Positions 24,384 through 36,300 of a stretch of DNA of 64,000 bases are shown in pieces; the first letter of the stretch is position 1, and every line of letters starts with the position of its first letter. This DNA comes from Paramyrothecium sp. XJ0827. Its lineage: Eukaryota > Ascomycota > Sordariomycetes > Hypocreales > Stachybotryaceae. The stretch is from the NCBI GenBank assembly GCA_020881915.1, contig JAJFPB010000009.1:2418001-2482000 (forward strand). The letters run 5' to 3'. The notes below the pieces were generated by a model. The model was not told where the DNA came from. It made no database searches and was given only the letters and a program-made list of their open reading frames with translations. A program made the position numbers and the translations under genes.

Positions 24384-24779
24384 CTAGTCAGTGGCTTTTT
24401 CAGCAGCAGGAGTACTCCAGATAAAGGCGATGTCGTACTCTTGCAGCGCCTCAATATCGCACTCCAGAATCTTTCTACTCAAGATGACGGCTTGCATTTT
24501 TGCCCGCTCCTCCGGAAGGCGAGACGCGCCGCGTCTCTGCTCCCAAGTAAAAGATTCAATGGTGTTACCGTCATCGCCCGCCTTGATATGGAATATGTAC
24601 AACTCCCGGCGGAACGCGGTTCGGGCGAATGTGATGGATGTATTGCCGTCCTGGTCTTCATCAGAGATCCAGATGCGCCATTTGTGATCCTGATTCTGAG
24701 GTGTAAAGCCGGCTTTGAGCTTTGTCAAATCGGCGTTGTTGATGCTCAGACCCCAAGGAACGGTGCTGGGGTCCTCCAT
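24384..24779 (-). CDS. small conserved fungal protein, function unknown
   Basis: A single exon of 131 aa. The start was chosen at MEDPSTVPWG because the residues from there on (VPWGLSINN, later FTWEQRRG) resemble a set of short fungal proteins of unknown function; the reading frame continues 11 codons upstream. The sequence looks soluble: no signal peptide and no membrane span. It is acidic, with a beta-rich pattern of alternating residues, and ends in an Ala-rich tail. It sits at the left edge of the metabolite cluster on the same strand as the FAD monooxygenase and P450, which may or may not mean membership. Confidence 0.6.
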   Translation of the reverse strand: MEDPSTVPWGLSINNADLTKLKAGFTPQNQDHKWRIWISDEDQDGNTSITFARTAFRRELYIFHIKAGDDGNTIESFTWEQRRGASRLPEERAKMQAVILSRKILECDIEALQEYDIAFIWSTPAAEKATD

Positions 24780-25537
24780 GGCGGGCACACCGGTTCCTTC
24801 GCACGTCAGCACGAATCGCGGAAGTTCCGCGGCTTGGGTACCTGCTTCTGGGATCGGTTGTTTATTTGGGATAGGTTTTGCTTATCTGACGGTATCCGAC
24901 GTAGCTGTGGAGTCGAGCGGCAGTACGAGGTGCTAGTTCTATTTCGATTGCCGTGATGCACAGACGTCTTGTGACATAGCGTGGGCGAGACGAAGCTGTC
25001 ACCTAGAGAGCCTCACGCGCGTGGCATGCTGGAGCCTGCAGGGACAGCGCATGGGCAATGCCGCCCTGCCTCGGTGTTGGTCCGTCTACGCGAACCAGCC
25101 CTGCGATCAGAGCAGGGGTATCCCGGACAATCGAGCCTGCATTACAAGTTAGCCTGGCGGTAGCTTGACCAGGCTTGCTTACGATATTATCGGTACACCG
25201 AGAGTGTAGTTTCATACGGCCTTGAGGTAATGTAGCCTGGCAGATTGGAGACGGCAGTCTGAAGGGTAAGAAGTAAACGTATTTGATAATTGGTAGGGTC
25301 ATCGGCAGTCGAAATCATGATTTGATACAACGTGACTGAGAAATTCAATTACCTGAATCGACGTCGAGAAATTATCTAAAAACAAACTCAAGTTTACGCT
25401 TTCTACCTGCTCGTGCATCTTATCTGAAAATAAAGCAGACAGATCCAAAGTCCGCGCTCGCAGACACATAGAAAATAAAAGGAGAACAGATGGCCCTTTG
25501 TGAAGCATGTCGGACCTCCACTGGGCGTTCAACTACA
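24780..25537. other. intergenic
   Basis: Between the small protein's start and the FAD monooxygenase stop. Contains no recognised gene. It should hold the 3' UTR of the monooxygenase and the promoter of the small gene. Confidence 0.4.
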
Positions 25538-27040
25538 CTATCGTAGTGTCTCGGAGGATTCCTCCCTGGGCACTTGCTTGACGTCTCCCGCTAAGGGGGG
25601 CAGAACAGTCAACTTCGGGGCGTATTTAGTGTACATGTAGTAAAGCTGCATCTTCACCGCGGCGGGTGTGGCCGCAAACAAGTACTTGAATGCACCGGCC
25701 CACCATGTGCTCTGGGACTCGAAGTCGTTGAAGAAGCGGGAAGCAACCTGCGCAAACTTTGTACGGAACCATTGCGCTTTGTGGCATTGATCGAAGAGGC
25801 TGGCGAGCTGCTCGGTCGTGGGCGCATTGTCCGTCTGCTTGAGCAAGGGGACCAGGCCGTTGAGCAGAACGCAGACGTCATCAATGCAGAGGTTTCCGCC
25901 TAGGCCAACGCTGATAGTGGTCTGAGAACGATGGTTAGTTTCGAAAAGATGGAAGGGGAGTGCTTGAGGCTCACCTTGTGTACCGCATCACCTATCATAA
26001 CGACTCGGCCGCCGTTGTTCCAGCGTGGCGCAAGTCCCTCCTCCAGCCCAACCAGGGAGCCGCGCTCACGGTTGTCCCACAAGTCTTGAATGGTGAACCA
26101 AGGAGTAACGGACAGGTGGCCGTACTTTTCAATGACAGCCGCCATGTCGCGCTCCTTCGTGTCGTAATCATCGCGGACACTGGGATGGTAAGTCGTCGTC
26201 GTGTCCTGCGGGAGGTAAATGCCCCAGAAGATCTTTCCCGGCGCACCGTGCGTCAGGACGACACCGCACCGCGCGTCCCTGTAGTAGGTGCTGTTGGCGA
26301 AGCCATCATGGTCAATGATCTTCTTCGTTGGGTCATGGCTCCAGCGGTTGTGCGTCGTGGCGAACAGACAGCGGTAGGATATTTGGAACGGACAGGCCAT
26401 CTGATCTGCCAACTTGGCATTCTTTACAGGGTCTTGCGCTCTTATCTCCTCTGAGACTAATGTCCGAACTGTGCTGTGGACACCGTCGGCGCCGACAAGG
26501 ATGCTTCCAGTGAACGTGTTGCCCTTGTCCGTGGTGACAGTGACCCCGTGCGCGGTCTCTTCGTACGACACAATGCCTTCACCTTCTCGAATCTTGGACT
26601 TGTCCTGGATCCCCTCATAGATGCCGCCGAGAAGTGGCTGCCTGTCCACCCAATACACTGGTGTTCCAGTTCTAGTACTCGTTAGTTGACATGTTCAAAT
26701 GCTGACGATGCGAAACCACTCACTTCTTTCCTAGCCGTAGCAAATCGTCGGATTGACAAAATATTTTCATATCCTGATACCGATGGCGACGAATATCCAA
26801 AGGGAATGCATTGTTTCGAACGCAGTCACCCACGCCGAGCTGTTTCAGCACCAGGGTCGCACAGGGCACCAAGAAAATGGACTGGCCCACGCTCGGTGCG
26901 ATTTCCCTCTTTTCGAGGAGCAGGTAATCGATGCCGCATCTTTCCAATGCGAGGGCCAGGGTAAGGCCCGAGAGGCTGCCACCTATAATGATGACTTTAA
27001 AGCCTCCCGGTTTGGGAATGCCAGCATCTGTCTCAGCCAT
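25538..27040 (-). CDS. group A FAD-dependent monooxygenase (PHBH fold)
   Basis: Flavin monooxygenase that would hydroxylate or epoxidise a small molecule using NAD(P)H and O2. Exons 27040-26724, 26671-25975 and 25921-25538 close in frame at 465 aa, the usual size. The FAD-binding GxGxxG-type motif is in VIIIGGSLSG (about residues 16-25) with the acidic end of the fold at LLLEKRE. The DG motif appears in LVGADGVHSTVR (about 161-172). The GD motif is VVMIGDAVHK (ending at 338), with the FAD-contacting GLGGNLCIDD just after the second intron. The type resembles PaxM/AusM-like enzymes of fungal metabolite clusters, but no substrate can be read from sequence. It is co-oriented with the P450 immediately upstream and is taken as a tailoring enzyme for the PKS product. 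Confidence 0.93.
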
Positions 27041-27591
27041 GATACACTTACGCTTGAAAATGGTGGTTCCAAGTATGTTGACGACCCCAGAATACGCCGA
27101 TTCTCACCGTATTATGAGCACACAAAAGGGAGCACGTCGACGAGAGGCTAGTTGTGTAGTACTGGGGCGTAACTCCAGCCCTCCAGGGCGAATGCATGTC
27201 CGAATGACACCACGAAAGTCCCTAAATGCCAGATTGCTTGCATAGTATCATCTGAATGTACATGTACATCTGGCCAGGGTACCACCGGACTTAGATACAT
27301 TGTATTCTCGCTACCTGGGGCTCGGCGCTGATCCACATGCAGTGTGATGAAGCTAATAGACGTTGTCTCCGTTGTGGGCCTCGGACGGGGTATCACCTCA
27401 GCCCGATAGATTGCCCTTGTTCCACCTCATTACCGCAAGAACCAGTCATCTTGCTACATGCAGATCCACTGTGGATGACAAGGGTAGCGAGGAGATCAGA
27501 GACTTAGGGCCCGAAAGCTATCTCTTTACTATGTTACTTGGCTTCAATTCTAGTGGAGCCAACCACAGGTGCGAAAGCAATGGACTAGTCA
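27041..27591. other. intergenic between monooxygenase and P450
   Basis: 551 nt. Contains the FAD monooxygenase promoter and the P450 3' UTR. No further gene seen. Confidence 0.4.
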
Positions 27592-29416
27592 CTACGCTTT
27601 CTGGACCAGTTCCTTCCAATGGTCACCCCTGGGCGTAAACACCAGGTTGGGTCCATCGTGGTCGGCAATCAAAGCATCATACAGCTGGAACTCGTCCGCG
27701 CGAGCCCTGCCGGGCTCCTGCTGCGAGCCACCGCCGCCCAGCTTCCCTGCTTCACCGGATGCCTTCTCAAAGTCAAAGTACCAGAACGTCTTGGCGAGCA
27801 CCAGGCTCAATTCCAGGTAGGCCAGGCCCTTGCCGAGGCACGAGGCAGAGCCCACCGCGAATGGGATGAAGGCGGCGCGCATGGTCGCCAGCCCCTCCGC
27901 GTCTTCGCTGCCGAGCCAGCGCTCTGGACGGAAGGCAAACGGCTCGGGAAAGTACTCTTCGCTGTGCATTAAGCAGTACGAGTTGACGCCGACATATGTG
28001 CCCTTCGGGATCACATGCCCGTCAACCACGAAGGGCTCGGTGGACTTTGACTTGGGGTCCTCCTCGCGCCAGGCCGTGATAGTGGTGGCCGGTGCCATGC
28101 GGAGAGACTCGTCAATCACGGCACGGAGGTATATGCAGCCGGTCAGCTGCGGTCCGCTCTTGATAGACTCGCTGTTGGGGAATGCCTCGCGGATCTCGGC
28201 GGCCAGGCGCTTGTAGACGTCCGGATGGCGAGATAGATAGAAGAAGACGGCACTCATGGCAGTCGATGTAGTCAAGCCGCCTATCACAGCCGTGTCAGTG
28301 TCAATTTAAAGGCAGATGGTAGCACGTAAACGCACCAGCGGGGATGATGAATGTCGCCTCGCCCCAAACCTCGCCCATTTCTTGCGCGGGTATTTCCTTG
28401 TCGTCGCCAAAGTCCTCGGAGACAATGGAGTAAATGTCGTGTCTCGCGTGCTTGGCCAAAGCCACCCGTTTACCGATGATGCCCATGAGCGCGCTGCGCC
28501 ATGCGTTGAAGTTCCTCTTGCTCTCGGGCAGAATCTCAATGACCTTGTGCAACAAGGCCAGAGTGGGCCAGGCCACTGGGCTGCGGTTAGCTAGAGACCC
28601 ACCACGACAAGAACGAGATGGAGAAGAGTGCGTGCGTACTGTAGACGTTGGCGAGCCCGAGGAGTTCGGTCATGATCTTGGGCAGCACCCGATTCCTAGC
28701 TTCGGTTTGCGTACCAAGCGATTGGCCAAAGCCAATCTGGCCCGCTACGTCGGTCGTCAGGCGGCCGCAAAGGGGCGACATGTCGACAGGCCCAGTCTCA
28801 GAAGCCTTGTGAAGCTGGCGCAGGAAGACGTCAATCTCGCCGTGCATCGTCGACTCAAAGGTGCGCAGGGCGCGGTCTGATAAAAGGCGGCCGTAGATCT
28901 TGCGCTTCTGCTGGTGGCGCTGGCGATCCATTGTGCCAAAGACGTTGTGTTCCTTCTCATACTGAGTCTGTAGGTACAGGCGCGCCTTGTTGATCCTGGG
29001 GTGGAGGTAAATGTCTGCCTTCGTGGTGAGTATCTGTGCCCCTGTGGTGACCGCGTATTGGACATTGATGGCAATATTTACCTTGAACAGCATTGACTGT
29101 GTTGAAGACCAGACGATCCGGGCCCTGTCTGTACACAGGGCCATACTTGTTCAAGTCCGCGTACGTGGCGAGATGGAGCTGCTTCTTGGCGGCATGGAAT
29201 CCGCCGTAGGTGTTGGAGAACCTCGCGAGGAACGGGCCCGGAAACTTGCGCAAGGGATCAAAGGCAAGACGATAGGTAACGATGGAGAGCACCTAGGTCA
29301 CACGTGAGCAATTAGTCGCGTTGATCGACCGAGCGACGAGTGAGGGCCCATACCAGCGGCAAGAGAATCGCCACAGCATACGTTGCTGGACCCCAGCTCG
29401 AGTCGACAGGCGCCAT
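27592..29416 (-). CDS. cytochrome P450 monooxygenase
   Basis: ER-anchored haem monooxygenase, likely a tailoring enzyme of the cluster. Exons 29416-29354, 29292-29082, 29014-28640, 28575-28336 and 28280-27592 close in frame at 525 aa, the normal length. An N-terminal anchor span (residues about 13-28) precedes the proline hinge (RKFPGPF). The I-helix is PAGGLTTST, split by the fourth intron, where AGxxT is expected. The ExxR motif is ESLR (about 352), the PERW motif is FRPERW, and the haem loop is FAVGSASCLG with Cys444 as the haem ligand. A Gly/Gln-rich insert lies near the C-terminus. The acceptor of the third intron is the second of two possible CAGs (GCAGCCCAG|TGG), chosen because only it keeps the frame. 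Family and substrate are not assignable here. Confidence 0.95.
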
Positions 29417-31029
29417 GCTAGGCAAGCAGACCGGGTCAATTGCGTAAACGGTTTCCGCTATCAACGTCGAGCGCGTGATCGAAGATTCGGAAGGACGAGC
29501 TTCAGAACTGCCAGCTCTCGAGCGTTCGGGACTTTGGCCGCAAAACCGGCAAATCTCAGCAGTCGATGGAACGAGAGGGGCCGTCACTTGTAAGGCGGCG
29601 CAGGATGGTGGGATTTGGTCTTTCTATGCCGTCTTCTACTGGCTCACTCAGCCGGGATTGTAACGTGTTCGATGCCTGTTGCGAGGCGCGCGTTGGACAA
29701 TGGGCTGCTGCAGATCTCCAGTTTTCGGCACACCCAAGAATTCCTTCGGGGTCCATCTGTAGGTCTCGAAATCTCCCAAAGACTGAGCCATCGCGTAATG
29801 CCCAGTAACTGTGAGCCGTTTCTTAAAGCCGATGAGAAGGGTGCAACCAACTGCATGAAGCGCCGGATCCCTCGAGGGCACCGCGCACATGTGTGGACCC
29901 GGCTCAAGGGCCCCGGTGCTACGCTGACAGGGCTGAGCGATAAACGTGCTTATGTTCCCAGCGCGGGTGCCGGTATGGGAGCGCGACTGGGCTGCATGGC
30001 GTCACAGCGAAACTGGGGTATGGGGTTGCGTTGCATCGTAACAGCCGGGGTTCCAGCCACGTCGTTGGTTAGGGCCAGAGAGCGCGCAGCTCTTGCAGGG
30101 GCTTTGAATCCCACTCCGAACAGAGGCCCACGGCTGTATTGAGCCGTATACCGAACCAATTGCAATTTGCCGGCGTCGGGCTCTACCGCGATGTGGGGAG
30201 CTGGCAGTGGATGGAAGCCCCCCTGCACTGGGCGTTTCGACATCCCTGACCGGATCCATAGACATGTCCTATATTGTAACTCTCCCGCTGATCGTGTGGT
30301 AGGAGGGGACTGACCACAGGCCTTGGAGGTCCGGTTTGGGACTTTGGACGTAGCGGGGCGACGATCGTTAGGATCGAGGCCCATTATGGCAGTTGGTCGG
30401 AGTTGAAACAGCACGTAGAACGTGGACCTTTGCCTCGACGTGGCTGAATCCTTACTCATTGCCAAGAGTTCCTCTCTTTCATTCGTCGCGCTGTATCCCC
30501 TTTCTTGTTCTTGGCACCCAGCAACCCTTGTTCTGGCTGCCAGGCCTGGCCTGAAGTCAGCTTGCCACCGCCGAAAACCCATGCAAACGGAGTCCAGTCA
30601 GATCGTCACGGCATTCCAGGTCAGTCTCGCGATCTTCAGATGTCCGTCATTCCGGTGTTGTCCGCAAGTGGGGACGAGATAAATGGCCTTGAGCCCTCAA
30701 TTGGCAATCATTTCGCATCAGCGGATCGTTCGCAATGCTAGGATATTGAATCTTCCCCTGTCTATCGTGAGACTGCGTGTAGCCAGGCTTCAATGGATGG
30801 CTTCGAGGTGAAGTTACGAGCTTGTGGGCCGCAAATGTCTTGTGGGAAGCGAGGATCGAAATCCGCGACAGAGAAAAAAGGTGACCTCCTCTCTGCCGTA
30901 GGGATAGGGAACAATCGTGGGAACTTCATTGTGCTGTCTATTAACGTTACTGTAATACAATTCTATGGCAGGACTATTCTTAGACGCTTAGGCTTCGTCC
31001 CCTCTCTCTTACACGACCCACTGCCTCTG
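29417..31029. other. long intergenic region, nothing recognised
   Basis: About 1.6 kb between the P450 start and the stop codon of the seven-helix gene. GC-rich, with long overlapping open frames on both strands (for example around 29615-30142 and 29950-30582) that show no motif and no coherent splicing. The P450 promoter must be at the left end. Confidence 0.4.
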
Positions 31030-32482
31030 TCATTGAACCCAAGGATGCTGGCGTTGTCTCGCGTGATCCGACTGCCCATGTGCCAGCTCGTCTTCCTGGT
31101 GAACTTCGGTCGTTTTCAAGATTTGCGTGTCCGAGAGATAGTCGTCGGGATTGCTCCTCTTCTGCCTGCCGTTGTAGTCGACGAGTCCCAACGAATGCCC
31201 GTCGTCGTCCTGTAAGCGATGGCCTCGGCTGTTGGACCCGGTCCCGTAGCTGCTGTTGGGCCACACCTTGGCCACCGTCGAACGGCTGCTCGATGTCGCA
31301 CCGCGTGCTATGGAGAACATGGAGGAGAACAAGCGGCCGAGGGGCGCCGTCTTGGCAAAGGCACGTGGCCATGCTGGCACGCAGAAGACGAGGAACACGC
31401 ACGTCTGCTCCGGCACGATCCACAGCCAGATGGTCGAGGCCGTGTAGGACGTGTCGCTCAGGCCAGCGGCGTCAGGGTACTCCGTGTTGAGCATCGCGTG
31501 GATGCGACCGGCTGCGCAGGCGCACGACCTAGAATGAACGCATCTGTCAGGACCTTTTGATGCTGATTGACCGGACAGGGAGAGGATTCACGAACAGGAG
31601 ACCAAGGGAGAACAGAACCGACAAGCCCATCTTGCGCGACTGTGTCATCTGCAGTCTCCAAATGACCCGCTGCGGAAGCAGGAAGATCGCCACGTCCCAG
31701 ACGAGATTCAGCGCGGCTGCCAGAACGTCAAAGGTTTGGCGATCGATGCACTGGCCCGGGAGCAGGGCGTTCCACCATTTTTCCACCGGCTTGCAGGAGA
31801 AGATGCAGACGAAGAAGCCCGAGATGTAGAGCATCGTGTTGAGGACCAGCAAGATGTTGGTGGCCCAGTAGAAGCCGTTGCGGGTGCCTCGAGGCACAAA
31901 GATTCGCTTCCATTCCAGCAGGATGGCTGTCTTGACGAGCCCAACGGACGCCGCGTTCAGCGTGGACAAGAGGTAAATGTTCTTGATCGCGCAATGTTAG
32001 CCTCGGCCGCCTTTGAAGGTGAACAGGTGATACGCACAAAAGCCAGATTGATCATGTCGCGAGCTCTGATGTCCCATTGGTGCACGTAAAAGGCACCGCC
32101 GATGATGTATTGCAAGAAGGCATATATGATACCGACGTAGGCGCCCTGTGACCAAGGGTTAGTGCGACCAAAGCGACGGCGCTGTGCGTGTTGACGAAAC
32201 GTACATATGCAGCAATGACAAGATCTATGTTCCGTGCAGTCTGATTAGCGCCTCTTGGTCTCAAAGCAACGACAAGAGCTGGGACTCACATTCTTCGATG
32301 CCGACGTCTTTGACTAGCCAGAATCGCGCGTATGTCCGTAGACCAACGGCTCCCGTGGTGAGCGCAAGACAGAGGGTAGCGACAGCATAGCCCCGGCTGT
32401 TGTGTGGTGGTTCCGCATCGAAATTCGGCAAGACACCTGGAGGGGGAAAGGCCCCGGGTCCATTCAAAATGTCGTCGCTCAT
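31030..32482 (-). CDS. fungal rhodopsin-like seven-helix integral membrane protein
   Basis: Belongs to the fungal 'rhodopsin domain' membrane family (Pth11-like topology without CFEM). Exons: 32482-32290, 32224-32205 (20 nt), 32145-32038, 31981-31596 and 31528-31030. They close at 401 aa. Seven hydrophobic spans can be followed from ATLCLALTTG to LVFCVPAWPRAF. The family's EEYLVIAA stretch spans the first intron, and IFSCKPVEKWWN with the LPGQC motif lies in the extracellular loop. A hydrophilic C-terminal tail of about 100 residues follows. The donor of the last intron is a weak GTTCGT, chosen because it alone gives LLSCACAAGRI in frame. The gene is divergent from the PKS gene with 848 bp between starts, so shared control is likely. 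Its role in the cluster is unknown. Confidence 0.85.
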
Positions 32483-33330
32483 TTCTTGCCAAGGAACTGA
32501 ACTTGAAAGTGCTGAGATTCAGATCTGATGTCGGATTGCAGCGACGATTGAGACGAGATGACTGTAGACACTGTGGCCCAGTCGGCGGTAAGCCGGGAGA
32601 AGGTCAGGAGAGTGTCAACGGCGTTACCAAATAAATCGGCCGAACTGTATGTGCCCTGCTGGGACTCGTGCAAGTACCTCAGCTTGCGCATAAGGCTCTG
32701 CTAGTTCGTTGTGTGTGCCGATTTTCTTCGGGGGTCAGCTTCCCGTTGGAGATATAAGCACCGGACCAAGTCGAGAGACATTGTTCACAGTACCCACGAT
32801 TCAGGAGTACCAATACCCGAAAGGATCATCTTGGCCTTCTTGGCGTGGGAAAATGACGGAAATAGTAAAGTACTGTACTCCAACATCCCTGAGGGGGGGA
32901 GGTCTGGGGACGATAAGCGCGAACCGGGTCACGACGGGTAAAAAGGGTTTTCCGTGCAGGGATTCGTCGCCAAGCACAGGGCAGAGCCGATGCATGTGAG
33001 TTACTATCGAGTACTTTTTGATTTTATAGGAAGTATGCGCGCGAAGGAGTCTCCACTGGACGCTTGCAACGCTGCGAAGCCCGCATGCTGACCCACGCTG
33101 CCTAATCTGTTCAAGGAGAGATCATCGTCATGCATCGGTACTCCATAGATGCCGTTCCTGTGACAGCAGCAAGACCTGCCAAGGAAGTTTATCTGGTCGT
33201 TGGAACCAAAACCCTGAGATTTGCATATCATCCTTCAACGGGCTGGGTGGCTCGTGTGTTCCTGGAAGCATTCAACAGCCCTCTCGCCATCCTGGGACAG
33301 TATCACTGAGCGCAGGTCTCAGCTCCGAAC
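32483..33330. promoter_or_regulatory. divergent promoter region of the 7TM gene and the PKS gene
   Basis: 848 bp separate the two start codons, and no gene lies between. This is the natural place for a cluster-specific Zn2Cys6 site. CGG and CCG triplets occur (for example 32585-32600), but I could not define a repeated operator by eye. Confidence 0.6.
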
Positions 33331-36300
33331 ATGGATACCCGAGGCTCGGCATCGACATCTGAGCCCTTCGCTATAGTTGGGCTGTCGTTGAAACTGCCAC
33401 AGCAGGCAGTAGACGAGCCTTCCCTGTGGAAGGTATTGGAGGATGGAGAGAGTCTGATGACGGACTGGCCGTCAGATCGGGCCACATTAGACTCGTTCAC
33501 GGATGGTGTGGAAACCGGGGGCAGAAACACAGTTTGCACTCCCTGAGCCCCCATTCAGTTCTGAATAGACCTAATTCGTGTAATCCTTAGGTGAAAGCGC
33601 GCGGCGCCCATTTCGTAAAGGAAGACCCGGCTGCCTTCGACGCACCCTTCTTCTCCGTCCCGGCCAAGGAGGCCGCCGTGCTGAATCCACAACACCGCTG
33701 GGCGCTCGAAGCCGCCTACCATGCCTTTGAGAACGCCGGCGTCCCGGCCGAAAAGCTGAAAGGGAGCCGGACGGGGGTCTACGCCGCGTACATGACCGAT
33801 GACTACATGTCCATATCACTCCGTGATCCGGACCAGATACCACGGCAGTCGGCGACGTGCCTCTCGCCGTTCACGATACCGAACAGAGTCAGCTGGTACT
33901 TTGGCATGCTTGGCCCGAGTGTGCTGGTGGAGACGGGATGCTCGAGCTCGCTGGCAGCGCTTGACATGGCGTGCAATGCGATGCGCAGCGGAGACGCCGA
34001 CATGGTTTGTCAAGTCCCTCCCAAGCCTCGCTGAATCAAGATCTTTGGCTAAGGAATATCTGTGACCGTCAGGCGCTGGTGCTGGGAACAAATCTTTTGT
34101 TGAGCCCAGACTACTCAATCATCTTGAGCAACATGAACTTCTTGTCGCCAGACAGCCGTTCTTATAGTTTCGACTCACGGGCCAACGGCTACTCGCGAGG
34201 TGAGGGCGTCGTTGCCCTAGTACTGAAGCCCTTGCACCGGGCAATAGAGAACGGCGACGTGATACGCGCCGTGGTGCGAGCCACGGGCCAGAACCAGGAT
34301 GGGCGGACACCAATCCTTACACAACCGAGCGCCAAGGCTCATGAGGCACTCATTAGGCAGGTGTATGCCAAAGCCGGCCTGAGCTTTGAAAAGACGAGAT
34401 ACTTTGAAGCACACGGTTAGTCGATGCCGCGTGCTCTTCAAGTGAACAGGAGCGGACCACTGACAAGTCGTGAAATAGGAACTGGAACGCCCACGGGAGA
34501 TGTGATCGAGATGAGCGGTATTGGAAACGTGTTTGGCCAACATCGGTCATCACAAGAACCCCTTTACGTGTAAGCTACTCTACCCTGCCACAAGCATTCT
34601 CAGGCTCTCCATGCATCTGTTAACTGAACCTATTCACTGACTTCGATGCAGAGGCTCGATCAAGACGAATATCGGCCATCTCGAGGGCACCAGCGCACTC
34701 GCCGGCTTCCTCAAAGCGATCATGGTTCTGGAAAAAGGCGTCATTCCCCGTAATGCACTCTTCGACAAGATCAATCCGAAAATTGACGCCGACTCCCACA
34801 ACATCCAAGTAAGAATTGCCAAACACCGGCCTTGGTTTGACCAATATCTAATTATTTTCCACAGATTCCCGTGAGGAACACCCCCTGGCCCACGCCAGGT
34901 CTACGTCGAGTCTGTGGGTCGGCCATCCATCAAGTTGATTGGGATAAAACACTAACAAGAATGTTCGAAAGCTGTCAATTCATTCGGAGTAGGTGGTTCA
35001 AATGCACATGCCGTCCTTGACGATGCCTATCACTACCTAAAGAACCACGGCCTTGTCGGCTACCACCATTGCGTCGTGGAGCCTTCCCTGGGGGACGTAC
35101 CCGTCTTGAACGGCGCAACCAGCCTCAGCACAGAATCAAACAACAGCTATGTTCCAACAATAGCCGCTGAGGACTTGGCAGTCGAGCCACAAGTCAAGCT
35201 GCTGGTCTGGTCTGCCGCCGACGCGGCAGCAGCTAGCCGTATGCTCGAGTCCTACCAGGAGTACTACAACAAACACATCGTCGGCGAGCCCGGAAAATTG
35301 GACCAACTAGCTTACACGCTGGCGACGAGACGAAGCATCATGGCCTGGCGCACGTTTGCCGTGGTTGATGCCGAGACCCGAGAGTTTTCACCCGTGAAAG
35401 CGGTTCGGTCTTCTGCCAAAGGTGGCATCGTCTTCGTGTTCACTGGCCAGGGGGCCCAGTATACTGGAATGGGACTGGAACTTCGGCGATACGCAGTCTT
35501 CGAGGCGAGCTTGAGGCGCTCAGACGAGATGTTGGCCACATTTGGCTGTGACTGGTCACTATTCGGTAAGTTGCATTAACATGACGCGATCGTTCACTTT
35601 TTTTGGACGTACGATAGGACGTACGATAGCAGACTGTTTTCACATTTTTTCGTTTTAAATTTCCCCGTGCTTTCATTTCTTTTTCTTTCTCTGTTCTTCT
35701 TTTGTTGCCTCTCTCCTTCTGCCCTTTGCGAGATCAGAATGAACTGATACGGTGTGCCTATTGCGAACAGACAAGCTTCACGACACTGCAGAAATCAACA
35801 CACCCAAGGCAAGTCAACCGCTCTTGACAGCGTTACAACTTGCCCTTGTAGAGCTTCTACGGTACTTCGGCGTCCTTCCTGCTATAGTACTGGGCCATTC
35901 AAGTGGAGAGATAGCGGCCGCGTACGCCATTGGCGCTCTCTCCCACGAATCGGCGCTCAAGCTGGCATACTGGCGAGGTCAGCTTGCTGATCAGCTACGC
36001 GCAACCGGCAGTGGCGCCATGATGTCGGTCAACTTGAACGAAAGCCAGGTTCCGGAGTATTTAGAAAAGGCTGGACTTGGTAAAGAAGCTCTTCACACTG
36101 CTTGTGTAAACAGCCAGTCCAATGTCACCTTGTCCGGTACGCCCGATGCTATCGATACTCTGAAGAGACATCTTCAAGAGGAACAAATATTCGCCCAAAA
36201 GGTTAACACGGGCGTGGCGTACCATTCACCAGCTATGCGGGCCGGTGGTGAAGAGTACATCAAGAGGGTGGGATTTGTCGAGCCTGGCGAGCTGACGAAG

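Noticed and set aside
29615..30582. Long overlapping open frames on both strands between the P450 and the 7TM gene
   Set aside because: GC-rich frames with Arg/Pro/Ser-rich translations, no motif, no consistent splicing and no start context; typical of chance frames.
31080..31560. Open frames on the plus strand across the C-terminal exon of the 7TM gene
   Set aside because: They are antisense shadows of a well-supported coding exon and their translations are low-complexity Arg/Cys-rich.
33931..33950. ETGCSSS at the KS active site considered as a defect
   Set aside because: The cysteine and both histidines are present, and the Gly variant before the Cys is found in other fungal reducing synthases.
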